From: Chloroflexota bacterium
GTDB lineage: Bacteria > Chloroflexota > Chloroflexia > Chloroflexales > Herpetosiphonaceae
Direction of reading: 5' to 3'
Length of the DNA stretch: 64,000 bases
Assembly: GCA_020161265.1 (NCBI GenBank)
Contig: JAIUOC010000013.1
Span: 118,191-182,190 of the forward strand
Shown: in pieces, positions 17,032 through 26,420 of the stretch
How the letters are laid out: each line of letters starts with the position of its first letter
Position numbering within the stretch: the stretch's first letter is position 1
Position numbers and translations under genes: made by a program
The notes under the pieces: model-generated
What the model saw: only the letters and a program-made list of their open reading frames with translations
Told to the model about the DNA's origin: nothing
The model's database searches: none

Positions 17032-17976
17032 ATGCCAATTTCGTATAGCCAACCATATGAGCTTGTTTGCCCAACCTGCCAAACCCCGTTTGTGGCCGAG
17101 GCTTGGTTGATTGTTGATGCCGAGGAACGCCCTGATTTGGTGCGGGCGATTCGTGAGGTAAGTTTGCACGATACCCGTTGCCCTGGTTGTGGCCAAACAG
17201 GCGTTGTGCCCGCCCCCATTCTGCTACATGATCGGCGAGCCAAAGCGGTGCTATTTGGAGTTCCCTATGGCATGCCCGAAGCCGAATGGAATGAGTTGGC
17301 GCAAGGCTTATTGTGGATGTTGATCGGCGCATTGCCACGCGAGAATCAATTGCCCTACCTTGGTAATGTGCAAGCTGAGGCTGGCGTAGCGGGTGTGGCT
17401 GAGGCTTTAGATCAACTCAATTACACGCCGCAATCAGCGATTGAAGCAATTGGCGATGCGCTTGGCTCGGAAGATTCGGATAGTTTGCCGCCCTTGGCTG
17501 AAGCGATTATGCGCATGCTGGCTGCCGATACTCCCGAAGAATTGCAAGCAGTGTTGCATGAATATCCCTTTTTGCTTGATGAGGCGATGGACGAGGGCTT
17601 GGCTGGCTTGGCCGAAGCAGCAGTTGATGCAGGCGAATTTGAAATTAGCCAAGCCTTTGAGCGAGCCAGAATTACCCTGATTCAGCTGCGCCAAACGCTT
17701 GATCAATCGAGCCAAACTCAGACTAGCACCAAGCCAGCAGTGGCGGCTCAAGCAAGTGCTCCGCCGCCAGCCAATTGGCATAGCATTCGGCGGGCGGTTT
17801 TGGCATGTGAAGATGCTGGCGAGTTGCTGGCTTTACGGGCCGAATATCCAATTTTGGCAAGCGCTGATGCCGATGCTTGGCTCTCTGAAGAGCAACAAGC
17901 CTTGCGCGATGTTGGCGATTTAGGCGCAGCTCAATTGATTGGTGAGGCGCGGGCCGTCTTGCGCGGCGAACGCTAA
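17032..17976 (+). CDS. CpXC-domain protein B
   Basis: 314 residues, a paralogue of the preceding gene. The head has 'LVCPTCQTPFVAEAWLIVDA' and 'DTRCPGCGQTGVVPAPILLH'. About 110 residues of helical sequence follow, then 'LPPLAEAIMRMLAADTPEEL' and 'RRAVLACEDAGELLALRAEY', two related helical repeats linked by a Gln/Ser/Ala-rich stretch. The second gene therefore looks like the first with an added repeat region. Function unknown; zinc binding is inferred from the Cys pairs. Confidence 0.8.
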   Translation: MPISYSQPYELVCPTCQTPFVAEAWLIVDAEERPDLVRAIREVSLHDTRCPGCGQTGVVPAPILLHDRRAKAVLFGVPYGMPEAEWNELAQGLLWMLIGALPRENQLPYLGNVQAEAGVAGVAEALDQLNYTPQSAIEAIGDALGSEDSDSLPPLAEAIMRMLAADTPEELQAVLHEYPFLLDEAMDEGLAGLAEAAVDAGEFEISQAFERARITLIQLRQTLDQSSQTQTSTKPAVAAQASAPPPANWHSIRRAVLACEDAGELLALRAEYPILASADADAWLSEEQQALRDVGDLGAAQLIGEARAVLRGER

Positions 17977-17979
17977 ATT

Positions 17980-18215
17980 TAGAACATAGACATAGAACTA
18001 GGGGTCAGGGACTAGGGACTAGGGGTCAGGAAGCAGGAATAACAGGTAGGTAAAAGTCTAGAACATAAGGGTTATGGTTTGGGAACTAGGAGTCAGCCTT
18101 AGCCACGAGGATTAAGCATAATGAGTGGTTAATATAGTCCTTCGTGCTCTTCGTGTTCTTCGTGGTTTCAACTTCTGACCCCTAGCCCCTGACTACTGAT
18201 CCCTTGATAAAAGGA
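17980..18215. repeat. Intergenic phrase-repeat block 4
   Basis: Gene-free. Contains TAGAACATAGACATAGAACT, AGGGGTCAGGGACTAGGGAC, CGTGCTCTTCGTGTTCTTCG and CTGACCCCTAGCCCCTGACT, upstream of the iron alcohol dehydrogenase. Confidence 0.7.
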
Positions 18216-18222
18216 GCCAATT

Positions 18223-19380
18223 ATGCAAGAATTTTTTGAGTTTCGTTTACTGCCACGGGTGTTGTATAAATCAGGTTTGGTTGCCGAAATGGGAGCTGAA
18301 TTAAGCTCGTTGGGCGCAACCAAGGCCTTTATTGTGACCGATGCTGGTTTGGTCAAGTCGGGCTTGGTCGAGCAGGTTCAACAAGCGTTGGCCGAAACGG
18401 TCGAAGTTGTCGGTGTTTACAGCGATGTTCCGCCGAATTCCTCGGTGATCGTGGTTGAAGCAGCTGCTGCTCAAGCCCGCGAATCGGGCGCTGATCTGTT
18501 GGTGGCGCTTGGTGGTGGTTCACCGATTGATACCGCCAAAGCCATGCGCATTTTGATTACTGAGGGCGGCAATTTACTTGATTACGAAGGGATTAATGTG
18601 CTCGAACGGCGCTTAATTCCGATGGTGGCAATTCCTACGACCGCTGGCACTGGCTCGGAGGCTAGCAACTTTGCTGTGATCAAAGATGAAGCCAATAATG
18701 TTAAGCTCTCGTTTACCAGCCCCTATCTTGCGCCAGAGTTGGCGATTCTCGACCCACAAGTGACCCAAAGTTTGCCAGCGCATTTGGCCGCTGCAACTGG
18801 TATGGATACGCTGACCCATGCCTTTGAAACCTATGTCTCAACCGAATCTGAGCCGATGAGCGATGCCTTGGCGTTAGGTGCGGTCGAGATTGTTTCGAAT
18901 TATCTGCGTGACGCGACCCACCATGGCTCGACTAATGAAGAAGCTCGCGGCCAGATGTTGATTGCCTCGTGTATGGCAGGGATTGCCTTTACCAACTCGT
19001 ATTTGGGTGCGGTGCATGCCTTGGCTCACGCTACAGGCGGCCATTTCCCCTTGCACCATGGCTTGCTCAACTCGATTTTCTTGCCGCATGTAGTTGCCTT
19101 TAATGCTAGCACCGTGCCCGATCGGTATGCTCGGTTGGCACGGGCCTTTGGGATCAACACTGGTGGTCGCCCACGCGAAGAAGTGATCGACGATTTGATT
19201 GCAGGTTTGCGTCAGTTGGCCAGCGACTGCGGCCTGATTACCCAACTGCGCGATTTGGGCATTCCTGAAGATGCCTTGCCGATGTTGGCTGAACAAGCCT
19301 TTGGCGATGGGGCGGTTTACCATAACCCACTAGCCCCAACTGTTGACGATTTACTGGGGATTTTGCAAGCAGCATGGTAG
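18223..19380 (+). CDS. Iron-containing alcohol dehydrogenase
   Basis: 385 residues, the family's normal length; an NAD(P)-dependent, metal-containing alcohol/aldehyde oxidoreductase. Seen: cofactor loop 'LLVALGGGSPIDTAKAMRIL', 'IPTTAGTGSEASNFAVI', 'LDPQVTQSLPAHLAAATGMD' with the first metal Asp, 'THAFETYVSTESEPMSDALA', and the metal His motif 'LGAVHALAHATGGHFPLHHG'. Substrate cannot be told from sequence; 1,3-propanediol and butanol dehydrogenases look alike. AAAAGGAG precedes ATG 18223. Its last codons overlap the next gene by seven bases. Confidence 0.92.
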   Translation: MQEFFEFRLLPRVLYKSGLVAEMGAELSSLGATKAFIVTDAGLVKSGLVEQVQQALAETVEVVGVYSDVPPNSSVIVVEAAAAQARESGADLLVALGGGSPIDTAKAMRILITEGGNLLDYEGINVLERRLIPMVAIPTTAGTGSEASNFAVIKDEANNVKLSFTSPYLAPELAILDPQVTQSLPAHLAAATGMDTLTHAFETYVSTESEPMSDALALGAVEIVSNYLRDATHHGSTNEEARGQMLIASCMAGIAFTNSYLGAVHALAHATGGHFPLHHGLLNSIFLPHVVAFNASTVPDRYARLARAFGINTGGRPREEVIDDLIAGLRQLASDCGLITQLRDLGIPEDALPMLAEQAFGDGAVYHNPLAPTVDDLLGILQAAW

Positions 19381-21266
19381 TTGATACGATGACGATCTTC
19401 AGCCAGCGTCGCCAGTGGTTGACGCTGGTTACGTTATTAATTGGGCTTTTAATTGGTTTGGGCTTTGTCTCCAATCGCCAATGGCAAGTGCCGCTGAATC
19501 TGGGCTTGGAAGAGGGCATCAACAACGATGCCCCGTTTGTGGTTGGCTTTAATGCTGGCGAACAATTGCCTGACCGCTCAGCTCGTTACCGTTGGTCAAC
19601 CCTGAATGCCCAACTACGCTTTCCCCATGTGCCGCAACGCCACTACTGGCTCGATTTGCCACAACTTACCGGCAACCCAGCTAGCCTCATCATGGGAACC
19701 AGCCAATTTACCAGTACCGCCGGACGGGTATTGCATGTGCTGTTGCCTGCCGATGCTGCTGGTAAAGTGGCAATTACGATTGCTCAACCAGTGGTGAGTG
19801 ATGATCCACGTGAGCTGGGGGCGGCGTTTAGTGGTGGGCAATTGAGCAGCAGTGGTTGGGCTTGGCCTGCGCTCTATCCAACTCTGGCTTGGCTGTTTTT
19901 GCTGGCGACACTTGGTTTGAGCATAATCTGGCTTGGTGGTTCAAGCCTTGAAGTTGGCTTGGCAGTTGGCCTGACTGGTTTGGGGGTTGTGGCCGCTACT
20001 TGGTTTGCACCATTACGGGCAAGCTATGCTGCACCAGCAATTTTCCAAACAACGTTCTATGGTTTGGCTGCCTTGTTACTGTTACGCTGGGCCTTGCCGC
20101 CAATCTTGCAGCGCCTAGGCTTAACGATCAGCCGCGATGTCTTGCGTTGGCTGATTTTGGCAACGGTGCTGGTGTGGTCGCTCAAATTGGGCGGGCGCTT
20201 GCTGCTTGAACATATGCCAGGCGATATTGGCTTTCATCGCAACCGGATTCATGCAACCAACCTTGGCGATTTGTTTCGGCCATCGCGCCATCGCGGCATC
20301 GATTTTCCCTATCCGCCGGTGTTGTATGCCTTGTTGCAGCCACTGACCTTGACTGGGATTTCAGCCGATTGGTTGTTGCAATTAACCGCCGCAGCCTGTG
20401 AAGCCTTGGCGATTCCAGTGCTATTTTGCTTGGGCTTGCGCACAACGGGTTCAAGCCATGGAGCGCTGATTGGCGCGATTATCTATGGGCTTGTGCCAGC
20501 GGGCTTTATGACCAACGCTTGGTCGTTTGATTCGCACATTTTTAGCCAATTTGTGGCCTTGCTCCTGGCAACATTTATGGTTTGGACGTGGCAACACTGG
20601 CATGAACGACGTAACTGGCTGTGGATTACGCTCGGTTTGAGCACGATTGCGCTCGGCCACTTTGGCTTTTATCTCAATACTGGCTTAATGGGCGGCTTGC
20701 TGATGCTGTGGCTGTGGTGGCGCGGCCCACGTTCGCAAGGTTGGGCCTTATTCACCAGCTTGGTAGCAACCCAAGTGATTGTTTGGGCTTTGTATTACTC
20801 AAGTTTTATTGGGCTGTTTTTGCAGCAAGGCCAATCGTTTGCCGAAGGCGGCATGAACGCGGTCAATCAGCGCGAAGCTGTGCCACGCCTGCAACTCCTG
20901 TGGGATATGATTGATCTTGGGTTTTGGCGGCATTATGGTTTGCTGCCTGTCTTAATCGCGCCATTTGGTTGGTGGCTCAGTCGCAAACATCGCGGCTTGC
21001 AATTGGTCATGGGGGCAACATTTGTTGTTAGTTTGATCTTGGCGGCCTTTCCAATTATCAATGGTTCGACCATTACCACCCGTTGGCTAATGTTTAGCGC
21101 TTGGCCGATTGCCTTGGCTACTGGCGTTGCCCTCGATTGGTTGTGGCAACGCACGCGCTGGGGTCGCTGGCCTGCGATTTTGATTACCAGTGGTTGTGCG
21201 ATTTTTGGCATGATCGTCTGGTTTGCCGCGATGGTCTATAAAATTCGCCCACCGGAACCGTTTTAA
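19374..21266 (+). CDS. Multi-spanning membrane protein, glycosyltransferase-like
   Basis: 630 residues with about a dozen hydrophobic segments. After a first helix ('LTLVTLLIGLLIGLGFVSNR') comes an extracytoplasmic domain of about 120 residues, then the membrane core. Loops with acidic and His residues ('HMPGDIGFHRNRIHATNLGD', 'RHRGIDFPYPPVLYALLQPL', 'AWSFDSHIFSQF') resemble GT-C type glycosyltransferases using polyprenyl-phosphate sugars, but this is not certain. ATG 19374 overlaps the ADH stop by seven bases; ATG 19389 is the alternative and neither has a strong ribosome site, which suggests translational coupling. Confidence 0.72.
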   Translation: MVVDTMTIFSQRRQWLTLVTLLIGLLIGLGFVSNRQWQVPLNLGLEEGINNDAPFVVGFNAGEQLPDRSARYRWSTLNAQLRFPHVPQRHYWLDLPQLTGNPASLIMGTSQFTSTAGRVLHVLLPADAAGKVAITIAQPVVSDDPRELGAAFSGGQLSSSGWAWPALYPTLAWLFLLATLGLSIIWLGGSSLEVGLAVGLTGLGVVAATWFAPLRASYAAPAIFQTTFYGLAALLLLRWALPPILQRLGLTISRDVLRWLILATVLVWSLKLGGRLLLEHMPGDIGFHRNRIHATNLGDLFRPSRHRGIDFPYPPVLYALLQPLTLTGISADWLLQLTAAACEALAIPVLFCLGLRTTGSSHGALIGAIIYGLVPAGFMTNAWSFDSHIFSQFVALLLATFMVWTWQHWHERRNWLWITLGLSTIALGHFGFYLNTGLMGGLLMLWLWWRGPRSQGWALFTSLVATQVIVWALYYSSFIGLFLQQGQSFAEGGMNAVNQREAVPRLQLLWDMIDLGFWRHYGLLPVLIAPFGWWLSRKHRGLQLVMGATFVVSLILAAFPIINGSTITTRWLMFSAWPIALATGVALDWLWQRTRWGRWPAILITSGCAIFGMIVWFAAMVYKIRPPEPF

Positions 21267-21274
21267 GCAGTTCA

Positions 21275-21435
21275 AAAGTCAAAAATCAAAGGTCAAAAAG
21301 AGCATAAGGAAATTTATGGTGCTGAAGCATGAATTATGAACGTATTTGTGAAATTCGTGCAATTCGTGGCTCAAAACGATTCTTCGTGACCTTCGTGCTC
21401 TTCGTGGTTACAAGCTCTATCTCTTTGCGCTGCGT
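21275..21435. repeat. Intergenic phrase-repeat block 5
   Basis: Gene-free. Contains AAAAGTCAAAAATCAAAGGT, GTGAAATTCGTGCAATTCGT and CGTGACCTTCGTGCTCTTCG just before pxpB. Confidence 0.65.
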
Positions 21436-21440
21436 AAATT

Positions 21441-22043
21441 ATGCTGAAGATTGAACTATTTGGCGATAGTGCCTTATTGATTACTACTCCGCAGCCAGCT
21501 CAATTGGCGTTGGCGCTGCGGCATGCCCGTTTGCGCGGGGTTGTTGATGTGGTTGCTGGTTTGGCAACAGTGACTGTCTTGTTTGATTTGCAGGTGACAA
21601 ATGCTCGCTATGTGCGGCGGCAAATTCATCGGCTCCAATCAAGCCAATCAGCTTTGCCAACGCCGACCATCCATCGAATTCCAATTTGTTACGATGGAAT
21701 TGATTTGGCTGAAGTTGCCGAACGCTGCCAGTTAACCATCGATCAAGTGATTGCCTTGCATTCCAGTGTCGAATATCGGGTGGCAATGGTTGGGTTCCTG
21801 CCGGGCTTTCCCTATCTTGATGGCTTGCCGACGGCCTTGCATTTGCCACGGCGGGCGACTCCCCGCGCTAAAGTTGCGGCTGGCTCGGTGGCGATTGCCA
21901 ACGATCAGACGGGTATTTATCCTCAAAGCTCGCCTGGTGGCTGGCATATCCTTGGCACGACTCCGCTCCGTTTGTTTGACCCACAGGCCGATCCACCAGC
22001 GTTGTTGAACGCAGGCGATGTGGTCTATTTCGAGCCAAATTAG
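21441..22043 (+). CDS. pxpB: 5-oxoprolinase subunit B (KipI-like)
   Basis: 200 residues. PxpB pairs with PxpC in the 5-oxoprolinase complex; in Bacillus the homologue is the kinase inhibitor KipI. Signature sequence 'MVGFLPGFPYLDGLPTALHL', 'PRRATPRAKVAAGSVAIAND', 'GIYPQSSPGGWHILGTTPLR' and 'LFDPQADPPALLNAGDVVYF' is clear. The N-terminal half ('IELFGDSALLITTP') is also typical. The gene starts at ATG 21441, a few bases after repeat DNA, with no obvious ribosome site. It stands alone, 14 kb from pxpC and 8 kb from pxpA. Confidence 0.92.
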   Translation: MLKIELFGDSALLITTPQPAQLALALRHARLRGVVDVVAGLATVTVLFDLQVTNARYVRRQIHRLQSSQSALPTPTIHRIPICYDGIDLAEVAERCQLTIDQVIALHSSVEYRVAMVGFLPGFPYLDGLPTALHLPRRATPRAKVAAGSVAIANDQTGIYPQSSPGGWHILGTTPLRLFDPQADPPALLNAGDVVYFEPN

Positions 22044-22064
22044 AGTATGAGTATAAAATGATGA

Positions 22065-22210
22065 CTGAAGTCGCAAAGGGTATCTGGCTATAGGCTTTTG
22101 GCTATTGGCTGGATCAATTGAAATACCACAGCATGTTTCGATAGCTGATAGCCTTCATAGCCATGTTCTATGTTCTATGTTCTTTGCTCGATGCTCTATG
22201 TTCTCCAAAT
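22065..22210. repeat. Intergenic phrase-repeat block 6
   Basis: Gene-free. Contains GGCTATAGGCTTTTGGCTAT, GATAGCTGATAGCCTTCATA and TGTTCTATGTTCTATGTTCT. Confidence 0.65.
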
Positions 22211-22211
22211 C

Positions 22212-22220
22212 TGCTATACT
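22212..22220 (+). promoter_or_regulatory. Extended -10 promoter of the thiolase gene
   Basis: TGCTATACT, an extended -10, about 44 bases before ATG 22264. The leader carries AGGAGG near 22251-22256. Confidence 0.55.
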
Positions 22221-22263
22221 CGCCCATAACACAGGTGGTCAGTAGCTCCAAGGAGGTAGCCTC

Positions 22264-23418
22264 ATGGCTGAAGCAGTGTTAATTGATGCCGTTCGCACGC
22301 CGATTGGTCGCCAACAAGGCAGCCTACGCGATGTGCGCCCCGATGTTTTATATGCCCATGTGCTCAACAATTTAATTGAACGCACTGGGATCGATCCAAA
22401 CCTGATTGAAGATGTGGTGACTGGTTGCGTGACCAATACTGGTGAGCAAGGCGCGAATATTGGCCGTTTGGGCGTGATGCTCTCTAATTTGCCAATTACG
22501 GTTCCGGCGGTAACCCTCAACCGCATGTGTGGCTCGGCTCAACAGGCGATTCATTTCGCGGCGCAGGCAATTGCCGCAGGCGACGTGAGCTATGCCATCG
22601 CTGGCGGGGTTGAATCGATGAGCCGCGTGCCGATGTTTAGCGATGTGACTGGCAATTTTGCCACCTTCAATCCTGCGATCAACGAAAAATATCAATTGGT
22701 ACACCAAGGCGAATCAGCCGAACTCATCGCTGAGAAATATCAATTATCGCGTACCGAGCTTGATGATTGGAGCTTTGAGAGCCATCAACGCGCCGCTGCC
22801 GCGACCAAGGCTGGTTGGTTCAGTCGCCAACTCGCGCCAATCGTTGGCAGCGATAAAACTGGCAATCCCCACGAATTAATCTACGATGAAGGCATTCGCT
22901 TCGAGGCTGATCGCGCCAAAATGGGCACGCTCAAAACGGTATTCCGCGCCGATGGCGTGGTGACTGCCGCCAATGCCAGCCAAATTTCCGATGGTGCGGC
23001 GGTTGTATTAATTGGTGAGCGCGAACAAGCCCTCGCCGATGGCTTCAAGCCCCGTGCTAAATTTCGTGCTCGCGTGGTTGCCGCTGGCGATCCACGTATG
23101 CAGCTGCTCGAAGTAATTCCTGCGACACATAAAGCCTTGGCCAAGGCTGGCTTGAGTATTAATGATATTGATCTGGTTGAAATCAACGAGGCTTTTGCTT
23201 CGGTGGTGTTGGCTTGGTTGCATGAATTCAAGCTTGATCCTAGCCGCGTAAATCCCAACGGCGGCGCGATTGCTCATGGCCACCCATTGGGCGCAACTGG
23301 CGCAGTCTTGATGAGCAAAATGCTCAACGAACTTGAACGCCGCGATGCCCAATTTGGCTTGCAAGTGATGTGTATCGGCCATGGTCAAGCGACCGCCACG
23401 ATTATTGAGCGGGTATAA
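22264..23418 (+). CDS. Acetyl-CoA acyltransferase (thiolase)
   Basis: 384 residues. Thiolases cleave 3-ketoacyl-CoA in beta-oxidation or condense acetyl-CoA. The nucleophile is C89 in 'VTLNRMCGSAQQAIHFAAQA'; the other active-site pieces are 'NPNGGAIAHGHPLGATGA' (His) and 'LQVMCIGHGQATATII' (second Cys). The start has AAGGAGG seven bases upstream. Together with the SDR gene 205 bases downstream it looks like a small fatty-acid oxidation cluster. A second, distinct thiolase is at 59.9 kb; which works in which direction is unknown. Confidence 0.93.
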   Translation: MAEAVLIDAVRTPIGRQQGSLRDVRPDVLYAHVLNNLIERTGIDPNLIEDVVTGCVTNTGEQGANIGRLGVMLSNLPITVPAVTLNRMCGSAQQAIHFAAQAIAAGDVSYAIAGGVESMSRVPMFSDVTGNFATFNPAINEKYQLVHQGESAELIAEKYQLSRTELDDWSFESHQRAAAATKAGWFSRQLAPIVGSDKTGNPHELIYDEGIRFEADRAKMGTLKTVFRADGVVTAANASQISDGAAVVLIGEREQALADGFKPRAKFRARVVAAGDPRMQLLEVIPATHKALAKAGLSINDIDLVEINEAFASVVLAWLHEFKLDPSRVNPNGGAIAHGHPLGATGAVLMSKMLNELERRDAQFGLQVMCIGHGQATATIIERV

Positions 23419-23419
23419 C

Positions 23420-23612
23420 TTGGGGATTGGTTGTCGGGGATCGGGGGATGAATAGAGCATAGAACAATAGTGGTTATGGTCTATAGGCTTGAGGCTAGCG
23501 GAATGTTTTGTTGTGTTCCAATAGCCAATAGCCAAAAGTCTATAGCCTGTCTTCGTGTCCTTCGTGGTTAAAAAACTGATCCCCAACAACCAACAACCGA
23601 TCCCCATTAGAT
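23420..23612. repeat. Intergenic phrase-repeat block 7
   Basis: Gene-free. Contains GGTTGTCGGGGATCGGGGGA, AATAGCCAATAGCCAAAAGT, GTCTTCGTGTCCTTCGTGGT and CCCCAACAACCAACAACCGA. Confidence 0.7.
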
Positions 23613-23623
23613 AAGGATCAACA

Positions 23624-24391
23624 ATGGAAATTCAAGCTTTGAGTGTGGTGGTAACTGGTGGGGCTTCAGGCTTGGGCGGGGCAACTGTGCGCCGTTTGCA
23701 TAGCGCTGGAGCCAAGGTTGTGATTGCCGATCGTAACGTTGAGGTTGGCGAGGCGCTTGCCAAGGAATTAGGCTCAAATGCCCAATTTATAGCTTGTGAT
23801 GTAACCGATGAAACGTCGCTGGCTGCTGCATTTGATCAGGCGATTGCCAGCAATGGGCGTTTGCAAGCGGTGATTAGCTGTGCCGGCGTTGGCAGCGCCG
23901 AGAAAATTCTGGGCCGCAATGGCGTGCATAGCCTTGACCTTTTCAATCGGGTGATGCAGGTTAACTTAAATGGGGTGTTTAATGCCTTGCGCTTGGGTGC
24001 TGAACGTATGAGCCAAAATGAGCCAAATGCGGCTGGCGAACGCGGGATCATTATCAACACCGCCTCAATTGCCGCCTTCGATGGCCAAATTGGTCAAGTA
24101 GCCTATAGTGCCTCAAAAGGTGCAATTGTGGGTCTAACCCTGCCCGCTGCTCGCGAATTGGCGCGGCATGGCATTCGGGTGATGACGATTGCCCCAGGCA
24201 CATTCGATACGCCGTTGTTGGCAGGTTTGCCCGAACCAGCCCGCCAAACCTTGGCCGCGCAAGTGCCCTTCCCGCCACGCTTGGGCGATCCGGCGGAGTT
24301 TGCCATGCTAGCCCAGCATATTCTCGAAAACCCGATGTTAAATGGTGAGACCATTCGTTTGGATGGTGCATTACGCATGGGCTATAAGTAA
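23624..24391 (+). CDS. SDR-family 3-hydroxyacyl-CoA dehydrogenase (HSD17B10-like)
   Basis: 255 residues with the short-chain dehydrogenase fold: cofactor motif '[18 protein letters not shown]' (TGxxxGxG), 'CDVTDETS', '[10 protein letters not shown]', and catalytic Ser in '[18 protein letters not shown]' followed by '[20 protein letters not shown]' (YxxxK). The long loop before the Ser and the '[20 protein letters not shown]' tail are typical of type II 3-hydroxyacyl-CoA dehydrogenases (HSD17B10 group), so NAD-linked oxidation of 3-hydroxyacyl-CoA is likely. Context next to a thiolase fits. A terminator follows. Confidence 0.88.
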   Translation: MEIQALSVVVTGGASGLGGATVRRLHSAGAKVVIADRNVEVGEALAKELGSNAQFIACDVTDETSLAAAFDQAIASNGRLQAVISCAGVGSAEKILGRNGVHSLDLFNRVMQVNLNGVFNALRLGAERMSQNEPNAAGERGIIINTASIAAFDGQIGQVAYSASKGAIVGLTLPAARELARHGIRVMTIAPGTFDTPLLAGLPEPARQTLAAQVPFPPRLGDPAEFAMLAQHILENPMLNGETIRLDGALRMGYK

Positions 24392-24403
24392 GCGTTGAGC
24401 TTG

Positions 24404-24439
24404 GGCAGTGGTACAATCAGCCACTGCCTTAGTTTTTTT
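24404..24439 (+). terminator. Terminator after the SDR gene
   Basis: Stem GGCAGTGG / CCACTGCC followed by TTAGTTTTTTT. The T run ends just before the ribosome site of the next gene. Confidence 0.85.
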
Positions 24440-24450
24440 GGAGCATGGCG

Positions 24451-24765
24451 ATGAGCGGGATGCAATTATTTTTAACTGCCTTGATTTTGGCAGGCAATGT
24501 GTTGTGGTGGTTGCGCGGCGTGCGCTTAACCGAAGATTGGTTTTTTGGTCAATGGCTGAGCCAGCGCTGGCTGGTTGAACTTCGGCGTAGCGAACGTTTC
24601 AAAGGCAAGACATGGGAAATTCATCCAAATGATCTGAGCAAAATCAGTGCAGGCAAACGCGCAAGTTTTCAAGTTATCCAAAGCATCTTTCCATTAATCA
24701 GTGCAATCCCCACGATTTTCTCGATCTTTTTAATTACTTGGGTGGCGGCGATGTTTGGCCAATAA
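24451..24765 (+). CDS. Small membrane protein, unknown function
   Basis: 104 residues with a hydrophobic segment at each end ('MQLFLTALILAGNVLWWLRG' and 'LISAIPTIFSIFLITWVAAM') and a basic, soluble middle ('ELRRSERFKGKTWEIHPNDL'). ATG 24451 has GGAG seven bases upstream; ATG 24445 is too close to it. No family recognised. It lies immediately behind a terminator, so it needs its own promoter or read-through. Confidence 0.65.
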   Translation: MSGMQLFLTALILAGNVLWWLRGVRLTEDWFFGQWLSQRWLVELRRSERFKGKTWEIHPNDLSKISAGKRASFQVIQSIFPLISAIPTIFSIFLITWVAAMFGQ

Positions 24766-24784
24766 CCGTGGCTGGCTTGAGCAC

Positions 24785-24793
24785 TGGTATAAT
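24785..24793 (+). promoter_or_regulatory. Extended -10 promoter of the glycosyltransferase gene
   Basis: TGGTATAAT, an extended -10 hexamer about 37 bases before GTG 24830. Confidence 0.5.
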
Positions 24794-24829
24794 GCAGCCT
24801 GATTGGGCACAGTAATGGGAGTAGCTATC

Positions 24830-25966
24830 GTGCGGATTGGGATTAGTGGCACATTTTGGGCTGAACCAATGGTGGGCAGCGGTCAGTATTTACATCATTT
24901 AATTGAACATTTGCCGCATGTTGGTCTTCAGCACGAATATGTGTTGTTTTTGCCAGCCTATACCCAAGCCGAAATTCCCCAAATTCCGCATATTGCGGTT
25001 GATCGCGTGCCAACGCCGTTCGATAAGCTGCACCCGAAATTAGCCAAACTTTGGTATGAGCAAATTGAGTTGCCCCGCGCCGCCTTGCGCTTAGCCGTTG
25101 ATCTGTTGCATGTACCCTATTATGCGCCGCCACGTCGCCAATTAGTGCCGACCGTGGTAACAGTCCACGACATTATTCCATTAATTTTACCTGAATATCG
25201 TGGCTCGTTGGCGATGCGCGCTTATACTGCCCTCGCGACGAGTGCTGTGCGCCGTTGTCGCCAATTAGTGGCAGTCTCCGACCATACCCGCGATGATATT
25301 ATTGATGTATTGAACGTTAATGCATTACACGTGCATACGATTTATGAAGGTGTTGCACCTGATTATCAACCGCAGACAGATGAACAGATTAGCCAAACCT
25401 TGCAACGTTTTAATCTTACTCAGCCCTATTTTTATTATATTGGCGGCTTTGATGTACGCAAAAATCTCACGACATTGCTGCGAGCATTTGGGCGTGTGCG
25501 TCGCCGAATTGAGCAACCAATTAAATTAGTGATTGCTGGCAGCCGTCCTAAGGCTAATTCGCCATTTTTTCCCGCTTTAGAAACCACAATTCTTGATGAA
25601 GATTTGGCTGCTGATATTATTTTTACTGGGCGCGTCACGAATGCTGAAAACGCCGCGCTATTTGCTGGAGCCAGTGCATTTGTTTGGCCCTCGACCTATG
25701 AAGGTTTTGGTTTGCCCCCATTAGAAGCGATGAGTTGTGGTACGCCCGTGATTTCTTCGAATACCAGCAGCATGCCCGAAATTGTCGGCGAGGCTGGTAT
25801 TTTGCTGCCGCCACACGATACCGAGGCTTGGGCGATGGCAATGTTGCGGATGTTAAATGATGCTGAATTGAATAATGAATATCGCCAACGTGGTTTACAA
25901 CGAGCCAGCCAATTTAATTGGCAACACTTTGCCGCCCAGATGCTTAAGGTTTATGAGAAAGCCTAG
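24830..25966 (+). CDS. Glycosyltransferase family 4 (GT-B) protein
   Basis: 378 residues. N-terminal acceptor domain starts 'RIGISGTFWAEPMVGSGQYL'; mid-protein 'VTVHDIIPLILPEYRG' and 'LVAVSDHTRDDIID'; the donor-binding half has 'YFYYIGGFDVRKNLTTLLRA', 'IIFTGRVTNAENAALFAGAS', and the E-x7-E motif 'WPSTYEGFGLPPLEAMSCGT'. This is the GT4 mannosyl/glucosyl-transferase layout; donor and acceptor unknown. GTG 24830 is chosen because GGGAG lies eight bases upstream and homologues begin MRIGI; the alternatives are ATG 24815 and a TTG at 24803. Confidence 0.9.
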   Translation: MRIGISGTFWAEPMVGSGQYLHHLIEHLPHVGLQHEYVLFLPAYTQAEIPQIPHIAVDRVPTPFDKLHPKLAKLWYEQIELPRAALRLAVDLLHVPYYAPPRRQLVPTVVTVHDIIPLILPEYRGSLAMRAYTALATSAVRRCRQLVAVSDHTRDDIIDVLNVNALHVHTIYEGVAPDYQPQTDEQISQTLQRFNLTQPYFYYIGGFDVRKNLTTLLRAFGRVRRRIEQPIKLVIAGSRPKANSPFFPALETTILDEDLAADIIFTGRVTNAENAALFAGASAFVWPSTYEGFGLPPLEAMSCGTPVISSNTSSMPEIVGEAGILLPPHDTEAWAMAMLRMLNDAELNNEYRQRGLQRASQFNWQHFAAQMLKVYEKA

Positions 25967-26420
25967 GGTTTGATCAGATTTGGATGATTCAGAGGCGCTA
26001 AATCCTTTAAATTGGCCCATTTTTAATCGCAATCGTTGCCAAAAAGCTTAATTTCTTAGTTAATTAAAATTAATAAAGATCTGAAAAATGGTAAAAAAGT
26101 GCTTAAATTCTTGACTCAATTATGGTCAACTTTGTGCCTAACATCACATAATGATTAGAGTTTTCTCATCCACTTTCAAGAAAATATGTGCTAATTCGAT
26201 AATAAAAACATTGATTTAAGGCTTTACTATGGCCTAAAAGTACTATCTGACAAATATCTGAAAAGCTTAAGCCAGTAGTCTGAAAAATAGCTGAGATTTG
26301 CAAACATGGCACAAATATGTTAACTTCGCTCTCGGCATTGCACGATGCATAAACGTTAATTATTTAATTGTCGGTGCGATATCATTAAGCCGCATTCGAT
26401 AATAGGGAGGTTACAGCTGC
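25967..26420. promoter_or_regulatory. Long AT-rich leader region before the cell-wall hydrolase gene
   Basis: 454 bases with no credible gene and unlike the phrase-repeat gaps. TCTGAAAA occurs at 26080, 26257 and 26279, with further CTGACAAA / GCTGAGAT variants, so a repeated binding site is possible. It ends in GGGAGG before ATG 26421. Nothing else recognisable. Confidence 0.35.

Noticed and set aside
16634..19323. Several minus-strand frames of 110-150 codons under the CpXC and alcohol dehydrogenase genes
   Set aside because: Antisense shadows of well-supported plus-strand genes.
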